NCBI GenBank assembly: GCA_036505275.1
Contig: DASXTS010000266.1
Location: forward strand, 1-40,152
Origin: DASXTS01 sp036505275
GTDB lineage: Bacteria; Actinomycetota; Actinomycetes; Mycobacteriales; Pseudonocardiaceae
Reading direction: 5' to 3'
Length of the DNA: 40,152 nucleotides
Shown one piece after another: positions 33,937 to 40,152 of the stretch. Every line of letters starts with the position of its first letter. The first letter of the stretch is position 1. The notes below the pieces were generated by a model. The model saw only the letters and a list, made by a program, of their open reading frames with translations. It had not been told where the DNA came from and made no database searches. Made by a program: the position numbers and the translations under genes.

Positions 33937-35652
33937 GTGGTCGTGATCGTCAGTCGTAACGGGCAGTGGTGGCGGCGCGCGGTGGTCTACCAGATCTATC
34001 CGCGCAGTTTCGCGGACGGCGACGGCGATGGCATCGGCGACCTGCCCGGCATCGCCACCCGGCTCGACTATCTGGCCGAGCTCGGCGTGGACGTGCTGTG
34101 GCTCTCACCGGTGTACCCCTCGCCGCAGGATGACGCCGGCTACGACATCAGCGACTACCAGGACATCGATCCGGTGTTCGGCACGCTCGCCCAGTTCGAC
34201 GAGCTGCTGGCCGCCACGCACGAGCGCGGCATGAAGCTGGTCATGGACCTGGTGGTCAACCACACCTCGGACGAGCACCCGTGGTTCGCCGAGTCCCGCT
34301 CGAGCCCCGACAGCCCCAAGCGCGACTGGTACTGGTGGCGGCCGCCGCGGCCGGGCATGAACGCCGGCGACCCCGGCGCGGAGCCAACCAACTGGTACTC
34401 GTTCTTCTCCGGCCCGGCATGGCAGCTCGACCCGAGCACCGGCGAGTACTACCTGCACCTGTTCTCCCGCAAGCAGCCCGACCTGAACTGGGAGAACCCC
34501 GAGGTCCGCGGCGCGGTGTACGCCATCATGCGATGGTGGCTCGACCGGGGCATCGACGGGTTCCGGATGGACGTCATCAACATGATCTCGAAGGACCCCG
34601 CGCTGCCGGACGGACACCCGATCGGCCAGGGACTGCTGGCCGACGGGTCGCCGTACTTCATCAACGGCCCGCGCATTCACGAGTACCTGCAGGAGATGCA
34701 CCGCGAGGTGTTCGCCGGGCGGGAGGGCCTGCTGACCGTCGGCGAGATGCCCGGCGTCACCCTGGAGGAGGCACGACTGTTCACCGACCCGGCGCGGCGC
34801 GAGGTGGACATGGTGTTCCAGTTCGAACACATGTACCTGGACCGCGGCTCGAACAAGTTCGACATGTGGGCGTTGCGGCTGCGCGACCTCAAGGCCTCGC
34901 TCGGCCGCTGGCAGGTGGGCCTCGCCGACGTCGGCTGGAACAGCCTCTACTGGAACAACCACGACCAGCCGCGGGTGGTCTCCCGGTTCGGCGATGACGG
35001 TGTCCACCGCGTGCGAGCGGCGAAGATGCTCGGCACCGTGCTGCACCTGCACCGCGGCACGCCGTACGTCTACCAGGGCGAGGAACTCGGCATGACGAAC
35101 GCGCCGTTCGCCAGCGTCGAGGACTTCCGGGACATCGAGTCGCTGAACTACTACGCGCACGCGGTGGCCGCCGGGGCGGCGCCGGCCGAGGTGCTGGCCG
35201 GGCTGCGGGCGATGAGCCGGGACAACGCCCGCACGCCGATGCAGTGGGACGCCTCGAAGCACGCCGGCTTCACCACCGGCACCCCGTGGCTGCCGGTCAA
35301 CCCCAACCACGTCGAGATCAACGCCGCAGCGCAGCTCGCCGACCCCGACTCGGTGTTCCAGCACTACCGCGCGCTCATCGCGCTGCGGCAGGCCGAACCG
35401 GTGGTGGCCGAGGGCGACTTCACCATGCTGCTGCCCGACGACGAACACGTGTACGCGTTCACCCGCCGGCTCGGCGACGTGACCCTGCTGGTGCTCGGCA
35501 ACTTCTCGGCGTCTACCGTCGTCGCCGACGTGCCGGACGCGCCGGGGTGGGCCGGCGCCGAGCTGCTCATCGGCAACTACCCCGCGCCGCCGCCGGTCGA
35601 CCTGGCCCTGCGGCCGTGGGAGATCCGGGTCTACCGCAGAACGTCACGGTGA
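33937..35652 (+). CDS. GH13 alpha-glucosidase (oligo-1,6-glucosidase-like)
   Basis: This cytosolic glycoside hydrolase of about 571 residues has an (alpha/beta)8 barrel. VYQIYPRSFADGDGDGIGDL starts the domain. The nucleophile is Asp212 in GFRMDVIN, the acid/base is Glu270 in TVGEMPG and the transition-state stabiliser is Asp343 in WNNHDQPR. The Val after the nucleophile is the residue linked to alpha-1,6 specificity in oligo-1,6-glucosidases and isomaltases, so cleavage of isomaltose-type bonds or trehalose-type substrates is inferred. GTG codons at 33937 and 33943 are both possible starts; neither has a clear ribosome site. Confidence 0.92.
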   Translation: MVVIVSRNGQWWRRAVVYQIYPRSFADGDGDGIGDLPGIATRLDYLAELGVDVLWLSPVYPSPQDDAGYDISDYQDIDPVFGTLAQFDELLAATHERGMKLVMDLVVNHTSDEHPWFAESRSSPDSPKRDWYWWRPPRPGMNAGDPGAEPTNWYSFFSGPAWQLDPSTGEYYLHLFSRKQPDLNWENPEVRGAVYAIMRWWLDRGIDGFRMDVINMISKDPALPDGHPIGQGLLADGSPYFINGPRIHEYLQEMHREVFAGREGLLTVGEMPGVTLEEARLFTDPARREVDMVFQFEHMYLDRGSNKFDMWALRLRDLKASLGRWQVGLADVGWNSLYWNNHDQPRVVSRFGDDGVHRVRAAKMLGTVLHLHRGTPYVYQGEELGMTNAPFASVEDFRDIESLNYYAHAVAAGAAPAEVLAGLRAMSRDNARTPMQWDASKHAGFTTGTPWLPVNPNHVEINAAAQLADPDSVFQHYRALIALRQAEPVVAEGDFTMLLPDDEHVYAFTRRLGDVTLLVLGNFSASTVVADVPDAPGWAGAELLIGNYPAPPPVDLALRPWEIRVYRRTSR

Positions 35653-35674
35653 CGGGCCGGTCACGCGCCCTGCT

Positions 35675-35724
35675 CGATTCTGATCACGAGTCCGCACAGC
35701 GGAGCCGACTCGTGGCGTGAATCG
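35675..35724. repeat. Interrupted inverted repeat after the glucosidase gene
   Basis: The outer stem CGATTC/GAATCG (35675-35680 and 35719-35724), a 4-nt internal mismatch, and the inner stem CACGAGTC/GACTCGTG (35685-35692 and 35707-35714) enclose a 14-nt loop. It lies 23 bp after the glucosidase stop and could be its terminator, without a T-run. The stem-mismatch-stem layout and the word GACTCGTG recall the copy at 26044-26105. Confidence 0.6.
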
Positions 35725-35745
35725 GGGTAGGAGGCGCGACCTGAG

Positions 35746-36045
35746 ATGGCCGATGAACGCAGATGCCTCCGGTTGACCTCGGGCCTGCGAAGGCTCGAGC
35801 AGTGGGCCACGGCCGCCAGCCAGACGGAGAAGAACGCCGTGTACAAGGCGTTGTTCGCGATTGCGGACGGATCCGCCTTCAGCTCCTACAAGATCACTCA
35901 TGAGGTGCACCGCATGGGTGAGCTCTCGGTGCAGGTGCGCGACGACCTCGTCATCAGGATTTGTTTCCGGCACTTCGATGCGTTCGGCATCGTCTACATC
36001 GGCTCGCTCGACTCGCGGGAGCTGGGCGTCAGCCAGGGCGCGTGA
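35746..36045 (+). CDS. Small hypothetical protein, function unknown
   Basis: This 99-residue protein has a mostly helical N-terminal half and a beta-like end, VQVRDDLVIRICFRHFDAFG then IVYIGSLDS. The ATG at 35746 has a well-placed AGGAGG. It uses more A/T-ending codons (att, tgt, act, cat, gat) than its neighbours, which may mean a different origin. The C-terminal strand pattern faintly recalls RelE/ParE-type toxins, but no antitoxin-like gene is next to it and I would not assign one. Confidence 0.6.
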   Translation: MADERRCLRLTSGLRRLEQWATAASQTEKNAVYKALFAIADGSAFSSYKITHEVHRMGELSVQVRDDLVIRICFRHFDAFGIVYIGSLDSRELGVSQGA

Positions 36046-36198
36046 CGGCAGGCCACTGGTTGGCAGGCGATTGGCCGATTCTCGGCCGGTTCTCGGCCGG
36101 TTCGAGGTCGATTCGAGCGTGCGTCGAGGATGCGCTGAGACGGCATTGCGACAGTGGCTGCGAGGTCCCCTTCGCCTGGAGCATGCGAGGAGCTGTAC

Positions 36199-36747
36199 AT
36201 GTCGTCACTGGAAGTTCCCGGGTTGGACGTCTCGACGCGGGTGCGCGCCCGCGACATTCAGATGGCCGCGGTCGCCGACCTGCGCCGGCGGGTGCTGATG
36301 GTCTCAGGTGCGATCGACGTGACCGACCACGACGTGTCGGTGTGCCTGAACCTGCCCGAGCCGGGGCGCTGGCAGGTGATCAAGTCGGAGACCAACCTGA
36401 CCGACCAGACCTGGGTGGCCATGCAGGTCACCTGTGACGAGGACTCGCACTTCGTGAACGAGGCAGACACCCTGGTGCTGTCCAGGCAGTTCGCCAAGAC
36501 GTTCATGACCCCGGACCAGCGCCGGCTGACCTTCTACCAGGGCGAGGTGCGGCCCGGCGAGGCGGTGCTCAAGGTGTTCAGCCTGGAGGCCAGCAAGCGC
36601 CGGCCGGCGTACGCGCACGCCAGGTACTCGCCGATCGCCACCGACAGCGCCGAGCAGTCCGCTCAGACCCTGCGGCGGCTGATCACCGATGGCATGCCAG
36701 AGCGCCCGGTGGTCGAGCTGATCGTCCCGGTCACCGTCATCGGCTAA
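36199..36747 (+). CDS. Hypothetical protein, beta-rich, function unknown
   Basis: This 182-residue soluble protein has alternating strand-like segments: RRRVLMVSGAIDVTDHDVSV, WVAMQVTCDEDSHFVNEADT, RRLTFYQGEVRPGEAVLKVF and PVVELIVPVTVIG. The ATG at 36199 has GAGGAG seven bases upstream. It has no signal, membrane segment or known catalytic motif. It lies 8 bp before the flavoprotein gene and is likely the first gene of that operon. The 150 bp before it contain short direct repeats of ttctcggccgg (36074-36097) and no gene. Confidence 0.65.
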   Translation: MSSLEVPGLDVSTRVRARDIQMAAVADLRRRVLMVSGAIDVTDHDVSVCLNLPEPGRWQVIKSETNLTDQTWVAMQVTCDEDSHFVNEADTLVLSRQFAKTFMTPDQRRLTFYQGEVRPGEAVLKVFSLEASKRRPAYAHARYSPIATDSAEQSAQTLRRLITDGMPERPVVELIVPVTVIG

Positions 36748-36755
36748 GCCGCGGC

Positions 36756-38117
36756 GTGACCGTCTTTCTCCCGGAACCCCGCCTGCTGGACTCGCCACGA
36801 CACCGGGGCTGGCCGCCGTATCCCGCGGCCGGCGCCAGCACCCGTCCTGGCGAGCGGCCGGCCGGCGCCGACGTGGTGATCGTCGGCGCCGGCCCGGCCG
36901 GACTCGCGGTGGCCTGTGCGCTGTGGCACCTCGGCGTGCACGACGTCGCCGTGCTGGACCGGGCGGGCCGGCCGTGCCGCCGCTTCCTCGACCGGATCGA
37001 CGTGCTGAACCAGCGGGTACTGCGCTCGCCGTACCAGCACCACCCGGGGGTCGAGGGGTACCGCGACTGCGAGCTGCTGGACTTCGCCCGGCTGCACTGG
37101 TCGCGGCTGACGGAGGTGGAGCGGCGCGAGATCAGGATGGCGCAGGCGGGGCACCGCTCGGTGGTGCCGGTGGACGTGTTCGAGGCGTACTGCCGTTACC
37201 TGGCCACCATTCACCGGGTGTACGACCGCACCTGGCGGGCCACCGTGCGTGAGTTGCGGTGGGAGCCGGACGGGTTCACCGTGCTGGCCGACCGGCTACA
37301 GGTGCGGGCCGCCTTCGTCGTGCTGTGCCTCGGCGAGGAACGGCGACCGGCGCCCGTGATCTGGTGGGACGGCGGGCTTCCGCCGCCGCACGTCAGCTAC
37401 TGGGACGAGCCGGTACCGGCCGGCCTCGAATCCGTCGTGGTCGTCGGCGCCGGCCTCAGCGCGGCCCACCTCATCGCCAACGCGCTCGGCGCCGGGCAGC
37501 GGGTGCACTGGGTGCTGCGCGAGGCGTCGGAGCGCTACCAGTGCTCCGACGTCAACGCCGCGTTCTTCCGGGCCGAGGGCCGGGCACGCTTCCATGACGC
37601 GGTGCCCTGGCCGGACCGCCTGTCCCTGATGCGACGGGAGCGGCGAGCCTCGGTGATGTTCGAGTTCCGGCCGCTGCTGCAGGCCGCGGAGGCCGACGGC
37701 CGGCTGACCGTGCACCGCGGCCGGGCCGTCGCCGCGATGACCGCCCAGTCGAGTCGCCACGGCGGGGGCGCGAGCGTGCTGCTGTCCGACGGCGAGCGCG
37801 TGGCCGGCGACCACATTGCGCTCGCGCTGGGCACGGTGCCATCGACCGGCGCGCCGCTGCTGCCGGATCGCCTGGTCGGGGCCCGGGACGGCTGGCCGAA
37901 CCTGGACGAGCGGACACTGGCGTACCGTCGCGCGCCGCGGGCGTTCGCGGTCGGCGCCGCCGCCGGCATGGTCCTCGGGCCGGCCGCGCGCAACATCGAC
38001 GGCCACCGGGTCGCCACCGCGCGGGTGGCCACCACCATTGCGGCCCGCCTCGCCGACGGAGACGGCCTCGCCCTGGCCGGACGGGCCGCGCCGCACCGGG
38101 CCGTCGCTCGTGCCTAG
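36756..38117 (+). CDS. FAD-dependent oxidoreductase / flavin monooxygenase-like protein
   Basis: This 453-residue two-dinucleotide-binding flavoprotein has an FAD site in ADVVIVGAGPAGLAVACALW (GxGxxG at about 44-49). A second nucleotide site, SVVVVGAGLSAAHLIANALG at about 225-245, is suited to NAD(P)H. The C-terminal FAD-contact region is RAPRAFAVGAAAGMVLGPAA then RNIDGHRVA. The layout is like FMO/SidA-type N-hydroxylases or thioredoxin-reductase-like oxidases, but the substrate is not evident. The GTG at 36756 lies 8 bp after the previous gene. The stop overlaps the next gene by 8 bp. Confidence 0.82.
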   Translation: MTVFLPEPRLLDSPRHRGWPPYPAAGASTRPGERPAGADVVIVGAGPAGLAVACALWHLGVHDVAVLDRAGRPCRRFLDRIDVLNQRVLRSPYQHHPGVEGYRDCELLDFARLHWSRLTEVERREIRMAQAGHRSVVPVDVFEAYCRYLATIHRVYDRTWRATVRELRWEPDGFTVLADRLQVRAAFVVLCLGEERRPAPVIWWDGGLPPPHVSYWDEPVPAGLESVVVVGAGLSAAHLIANALGAGQRVHWVLREASERYQCSDVNAAFFRAEGRARFHDAVPWPDRLSLMRRERRASVMFEFRPLLQAAEADGRLTVHRGRAVAAMTAQSSRHGGGASVLLSDGERVAGDHIALALGTVPSTGAPLLPDRLVGARDGWPNLDERTLAYRRAPRAFAVGAAAGMVLGPAARNIDGHRVATARVATTIAARLADGDGLALAGRAAPHRAVARA

Positions 38118-38619
38118 TCCCGCCCCGGCGTTCGATACCCGGTTCACGCTGCCGGCCGTCGACGACACACCGATGACCGAGACCGGCGTGATCCTCATGG
38201 GCCTGGACGCCGAGCGGCTGCTCGCCGGCCTCGGCATGGCCACGCTCAACGACGACCCGGCGCTGGTGGCGCTGGCAGTCGACCAGCTCAGGCACGGCGC
38301 GGCGCCACCACCGTCGGCCGATGACATGGCCGCGGCGGGTTGCCGCCGATGGCAGGCGGCCCGCGCCGCCCTGCAGGCCGCCGGACCGGGCGCCTCCGGC
38401 TCTGCGTCGGGCGCTGCGTGGGGCTCAGCGTCGGGCTCTGCGTCGGGCTCGGCCCGGCAGGTCTGGTCGCGCGCGCTGCGCGTGGTCGACGCGGCCGACG
38501 CCGGCGACGCCGGACCGGCCACCCGCGCCTATCTGGCGGCCTGCTGGCTGCGCCACCACGAAATCGACCGGTACGTGCTTGGCCGATCCTCGGTGACCAC
38601 GGAAGGAACCCGCCGGTGA
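38110..38619 (+). CDS. Hypothetical protein with Gly-Ser-Ala repeat linker
   Basis: This is a 169-residue protein of unknown family. The N-terminal part (about 1-95) includes TETGVILMGLDAERLLAGLG and NDDPALVALAVDQLRHGAAP. A repetitive Gly/Ser/Ala linker follows (about 97-116), then a helical C-terminus with AYLAACWLRHHEIDRYVLG. It overlaps the flavoprotein gene by 8 bp at its start (GTG at 38110) and the AhpD-like gene by 4 bp at its end, so all three are translationally coupled. It may be an adaptor or dedicated substrate protein for the two enzymes. Confidence 0.65.
   Translation: MPSPAPAFDTRFTLPAVDDTPMTETGVILMGLDAERLLAGLGMATLNDDPALVALAVDQLRHGAAPPPSADDMAAAGCRRWQAARAALQAAGPGASGSASGAAWGSASGSASGSARQVWSRALRVVDAADAGDAGPATRAYLAACWLRHHEIDRYVLGRSSVTTEGTRR
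38398..38457 (+). repeat. 12-bp tandem repeat x5 coding a Gly-Ser-Ala linker
   Basis: Five 12-bp units starting at 38398, such as ggctctgcgtcg at 38398-38409 and 38434-38445, encode GSAS-type tetrapeptides between the two halves of the hypothetical protein. Confidence 0.85.
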
Positions 38620-39161
38620 CATACCTCAGGTCGCTGCCGCCGGACGCCGCGCTGCTGCAAGTGTTCAAGGCCTACCCGGACACCGCGCGGCCCTTGCTGG
38701 AGTACCACGAGCTGGTCATGCGCGGCCCGTCGCCGTTCACCGCCGCCGAACGCGAGCTGATCGCGGCCTATGTCTCCGGGGTCAACGCGTGCACGTACTG
38801 CCACGGCGTGCACGCCGCCACCGCCGAGGCCTTCGGCATGCCCGCCGGCCAACTCGCCGCCGCCCTCGACGACCTCGACACCGCGCCGGTCGACGAGCGC
38901 CTCAAGCCGGTGCTGGGCTACGTCGGCAAGCTCACCGCCACCCCGTCCCGCATGACCCCAGCCGACGCCGATGCGGTCTTCGCCGCCGGCTGGGACGAGC
39001 GGGCGTTGCACGACGCCGTGCTGGTCTGCGCACTCTTCAACTTCATGAACCGGATGGTCGACGGCCTCGGCGTGCGCGCGGCCGACGGCTACTTCCTGAT
39101 CTCCGCCGCGCGCCTGCACCAGCACGGTTACGCCGCCCTTGCCGCCCTGCTCGCCGGCTGA
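38616..39161 (+). CDS. AhpD-like peroxidase-related protein (carboxymuconolactone decarboxylase fold)
   Basis: This 181-residue all-helical protein has the AhpD-type redox centre Cys59-Thr-Tyr-Cys62-His63...His66 in NACTYCHGVHA, matching C-x2-C-x3-H. It belongs to the 'peroxidase-related enzyme' branch (MRGPSPFTAAERELIAAYVS before the motif, ALFNFMNRMVDGLGV after). AhpD proteins reduce peroxides or serve as disulfide reductants. The GTG at 38616 overlaps the previous stop by 4 bp. Coupling to a flavoprotein and an unknown protein suggests one redox pathway. Confidence 0.87.
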   Translation: MTYLRSLPPDAALLQVFKAYPDTARPLLEYHELVMRGPSPFTAAERELIAAYVSGVNACTYCHGVHAATAEAFGMPAGQLAAALDDLDTAPVDERLKPVLGYVGKLTATPSRMTPADADAVFAAGWDERALHDAVLVCALFNFMNRMVDGLGVRAADGYFLISAARLHQHGYAALAALLAG

Positions 39162-39188
39162 CCACCCGCCTCGCGCCGACTCCCGCAC

Positions 39189-39217
39189 TTGACAGCCACC
39201 TCGTGGCGATGTATCTA
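39189..39217 (+). promoter_or_regulatory. Strong sigma-70-type promoter for the ArsR/SRPBCC operon
   Basis: A consensus -35 TTGACA (39189-39194), a 17-bp spacer and the -10 TATCTA (39212-39217) place the start of transcription near 39224, about 29 nt before the ArsR ATG. The region is AT-rich compared with its surroundings. Confidence 0.8.
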
Positions 39218-39244
39218 ACTAATTGGTTAGCTAACCGATTGGTT
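39215..39244. promoter_or_regulatory. Overlapping palindromic operator of the ArsR regulator
   Basis: Three overlapping palindromes, CTAACTAATTGGTTAG (39215-39230), GGTTAGCTAACC (39225-39236) and AACCGATTGGTT (39233-39244), overlap the -10 box and the transcription start. They are built from GGTT/AACC half-sites. A repressor bound here would block transcription, so this is the probable autoregulatory site of the ArsR protein. Confidence 0.75.
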
Positions 39245-39252
39245 TGATACAC

Positions 39253-39663
39253 ATGGCAACGGACCCACTCAGCATCACCTTCGCTGCCCTCGCCGACCCG
39301 ACGCGCCGGGCGATTCTCGCCCGACTCGCGGCCGGACCGGCGACCGTCAAGGAACTCTCCGCGCCGTTCGCGATGAGCGGCCCGGCCATCTCCAAGCACC
39401 TGCGGGTGCTCGAGCGGGCCGGGCTCATCGCCCGCGGCCGGGAGGCACAGTGGCGCCCCTGCCGCCTCGAGGCGACACCGCTCAAGGACGTCGCCGACTG
39501 GGCCGAGAACTATCGCCGCTTCTGGGACCAGAGCTACCGGCGGCTGGACGACTATCTCATGCGAATCAAGGACAAGGACCAGGCCGATGACAAAGCCGAT
39601 GACCAAGCCGATGACCAAGCCGATGACCAAGCCGATGACCAAGCCGAAGACCAAGCCGAATGA
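39253..39663 (+). CDS. ArsR-family transcriptional regulator with acidic repeat tail
   Basis: This 136-residue regulator has an ArsR winged helix-turn-helix: FAALADPTRRAILARLAAGP, TVKELSAPFAMSGPAISKHL then RVLERAGLIARGREAQWRPC, at about residues 8-72. No metal-binding cysteine pair is present. It belongs to the subgroup that pairs with SRPBCC proteins, not the arsenic or metal sensors. The tail from about residue 110 is an ADDQ repeat encoded by the 12-bp array. The ATG at 39253 is preferred over a TTG at 39244. The SRPBCC gene starts inside its 3' end in another frame. Confidence 0.9.
   Translation: MATDPLSITFAALADPTRRAILARLAAGPATVKELSAPFAMSGPAISKHLRVLERAGLIARGREAQWRPCRLEATPLKDVADWAENYRRFWDQSYRRLDDYLMRIKDKDQADDKADDQADDQADDQADDQAEDQAE
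39586..39657 (+). repeat. 12-bp tandem repeat x6 read in two frames
   Basis: Six units of gatgaccaagcc type (39586-39597 gatgacaaagcc, four exact copies to 39645, then gaagaccaagcc to 39657) code ADDQ repeats in the ArsR frame and MTKP repeats in the SRPBCC frame. Five of the units contain an ATG in the SRPBCC frame (39587, 39599, 39611, 39623, 39635). Confidence 0.92.
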
Positions 39664-40120
39664 GCTCGGCACCACCACCTTCGCGACCTCGTCGGACCGG
39701 GAGTTCGAGATGTCGCGCACCTTCGACGCGCCGCGCAAACTGGTGTTCGAGGCCTTCACCAGCCCAGAGCACCTGCCACACTGGCTGCCCGGCCCGGCTG
39801 GCTGGACCATGCCCGTCTACGAGGTCGACCTGCGCCCCGGCGGCACCTGGCACTTCGTCTGGCGCCGCGCCGACGGCAGCGAGATGGAGATGACGGGCAC
39901 CTACCGCGAGATCGTGCCGCCAGAGCGGGTGGTGAAGACCGAGTCGTGGGGCGAGGACTGGCCGGAGACCGTTGTCACGCTGACTCTGACCGAGGAGGAC
40001 GGCCGGACCACCAATGCCAGGGAGATGAGTGTTTCGGCCTCGGTCTGGGTGCTGCTCGCCGCAGTCACGTTGAGTGAGGTCGGCCTGGCGTGTCACGCGG
40101 CAGTGAGGGTGCCGACGTAG
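39587..40120 (+). CDS. SRPBCC (AHSA1-like) protein with replaced C-terminus
   Basis: This 177-residue protein has N-terminal MTKP repeats from the 12-bp array. The START-like SRPBCC fold follows: FATSSDREFEMSRTFDAPRK, LVFEAFTSPEHLPHWLPGPA, GGTWHFVWRRADG and TGTYREIVPPERVVKTESW. Family members bind hydrophobic ligands. After LTEEDGRTT (about 40012) the usual last strand and long C-terminal helix are missing. They are replaced by unrelated residues encoded by repeat-like DNA, so the protein may be non-functional. The ATG at 39587 has AAGGA eight bases upstream, but four further in-frame ATGs could serve. Confidence 0.8.
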   Translation: MTKPMTKPMTKPMTKPMTKPKTKPNELGTTTFATSSDREFEMSRTFDAPRKLVFEAFTSPEHLPHWLPGPAGWTMPVYEVDLRPGGTWHFVWRRADGSEMEMTGTYREIVPPERVVKTESWGEDWPETVVTLTLTEEDGRTTNAREMSVSASVWVLLAAVTLSEVGLACHAAVRVPT

Positions 40121-40152
40121 CGGCGGGACGCCGACGTTGAGTGTGCCGGCGA
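40026..40152. repeat. Degenerate repeat cluster at the window end
   Basis: Related words recur about every 30-40 bp: tgagtgtttcggcc (40026), acgttgagtgaggtcggcc (40067), cagtgagggtgccgacgt (40101) and gacgttgagtgtgccggcg (40133). They share a GAGTG core followed by a CGGC/CGAC word. The cluster begins where SRPBCC homology ends and continues past the window edge, so its full size is unknown. Confidence 0.5.

Noticed and set aside
39586..39657. CRISPR-like array
   Set aside because: The units are 12 bp with no spacers, lie inside coding sequence, and have no cas genes nearby.

Overview
This window is about 40 kb of very high-GC bacterial chromosome with many GTG starts and ATGA/GTGA junctions. 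It comes from an actinomycete, probably from or near Pseudonocardiales or a related mycothiol-producing order. The gene order is the strongest evidence. The minus-strand run from about 25.2 to 16.3 kb is a phosphatidyltransferase, DUF881, small basic protein, DUF881, gcvH, garA, ftsR, DUF151 nuclease, MerR and gcvP. This is the conserved actinobacterial block known in Mycobacterium tuberculosis around Rv1822-Rv1832. The guaB1, paired CNNM transporter and VWA genes at 3.9-16.2 kb recall its continuation towards Rv1836-Rv1843. No phage, transposase, CRISPR array, rRNA or tRNA gene was seen.

Layout. 0-3.4 kb: a secreted subtilisin-like protease, then a divergent SnoaL-like/TetR pair and a DoxX membrane protein. 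3.4-5.3 kb: a gene-remnant zone, then guaB1 (GMP reductase type). 5.3-8.4 kb: a universal stress protein, a double-GAF histidine kinase and a DevR/DosR-like response regulator, with a degenerate DevR-type box between the first two. 8.4-10.7 kb: a GntR/UTRA regulator, a small prim-pol-like protein and a lipoprotein. 11-16.2 kb: two CNNM/HlyC-type membrane proteins, a '3-methyladenine glycosylase'-annotated family protein and a membrane-anchored substrate-binding/VWA protein. 16.3-25.9 kb: the conserved block, with gcvP preceded by a tandem glycine riboswitch. 26.2-28.8 kb: an FAD reductase and SAM methyltransferase pair matching the 10-methyl (tuberculostearate-type) fatty-acid pathway, converging on a slipin gene. 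29.7-35.7 kb: an RsbW-like MEDS/ATPase protein, a VOC protein, an MFS exporter, a LapA-like protein, a mycothiol nitroreductase-like protein and a GH13 alpha-glucosidase. 35.7-40.15 kb: accessory genes, comprising two unknowns, a flavoprotein, an unknown and an AhpD-like peroxidase in one translationally coupled set, then an autoregulated-looking ArsR/SRPBCC pair whose second gene has an abnormal 3' end.

The features least explained by ordinary annotation are non-coding or repeat-based. They are (1) two tandem 88-bp modules at 20.2-20.4 kb with an almost identical 51-nt core but different, internally complementary flanking stems; (2) an interrupted palindrome found twice, 24 kb apart, at 1.59 and 26.04 kb, with a possible distant relative at 35.68 kb; (3) seven in-frame 12- or 15-bp tandem repeats inside genes, one of them read in two frames by the overlapping ArsR and SRPBCC genes; and (4) a repeat cluster that seems to have replaced the end of the SRPBCC gene.
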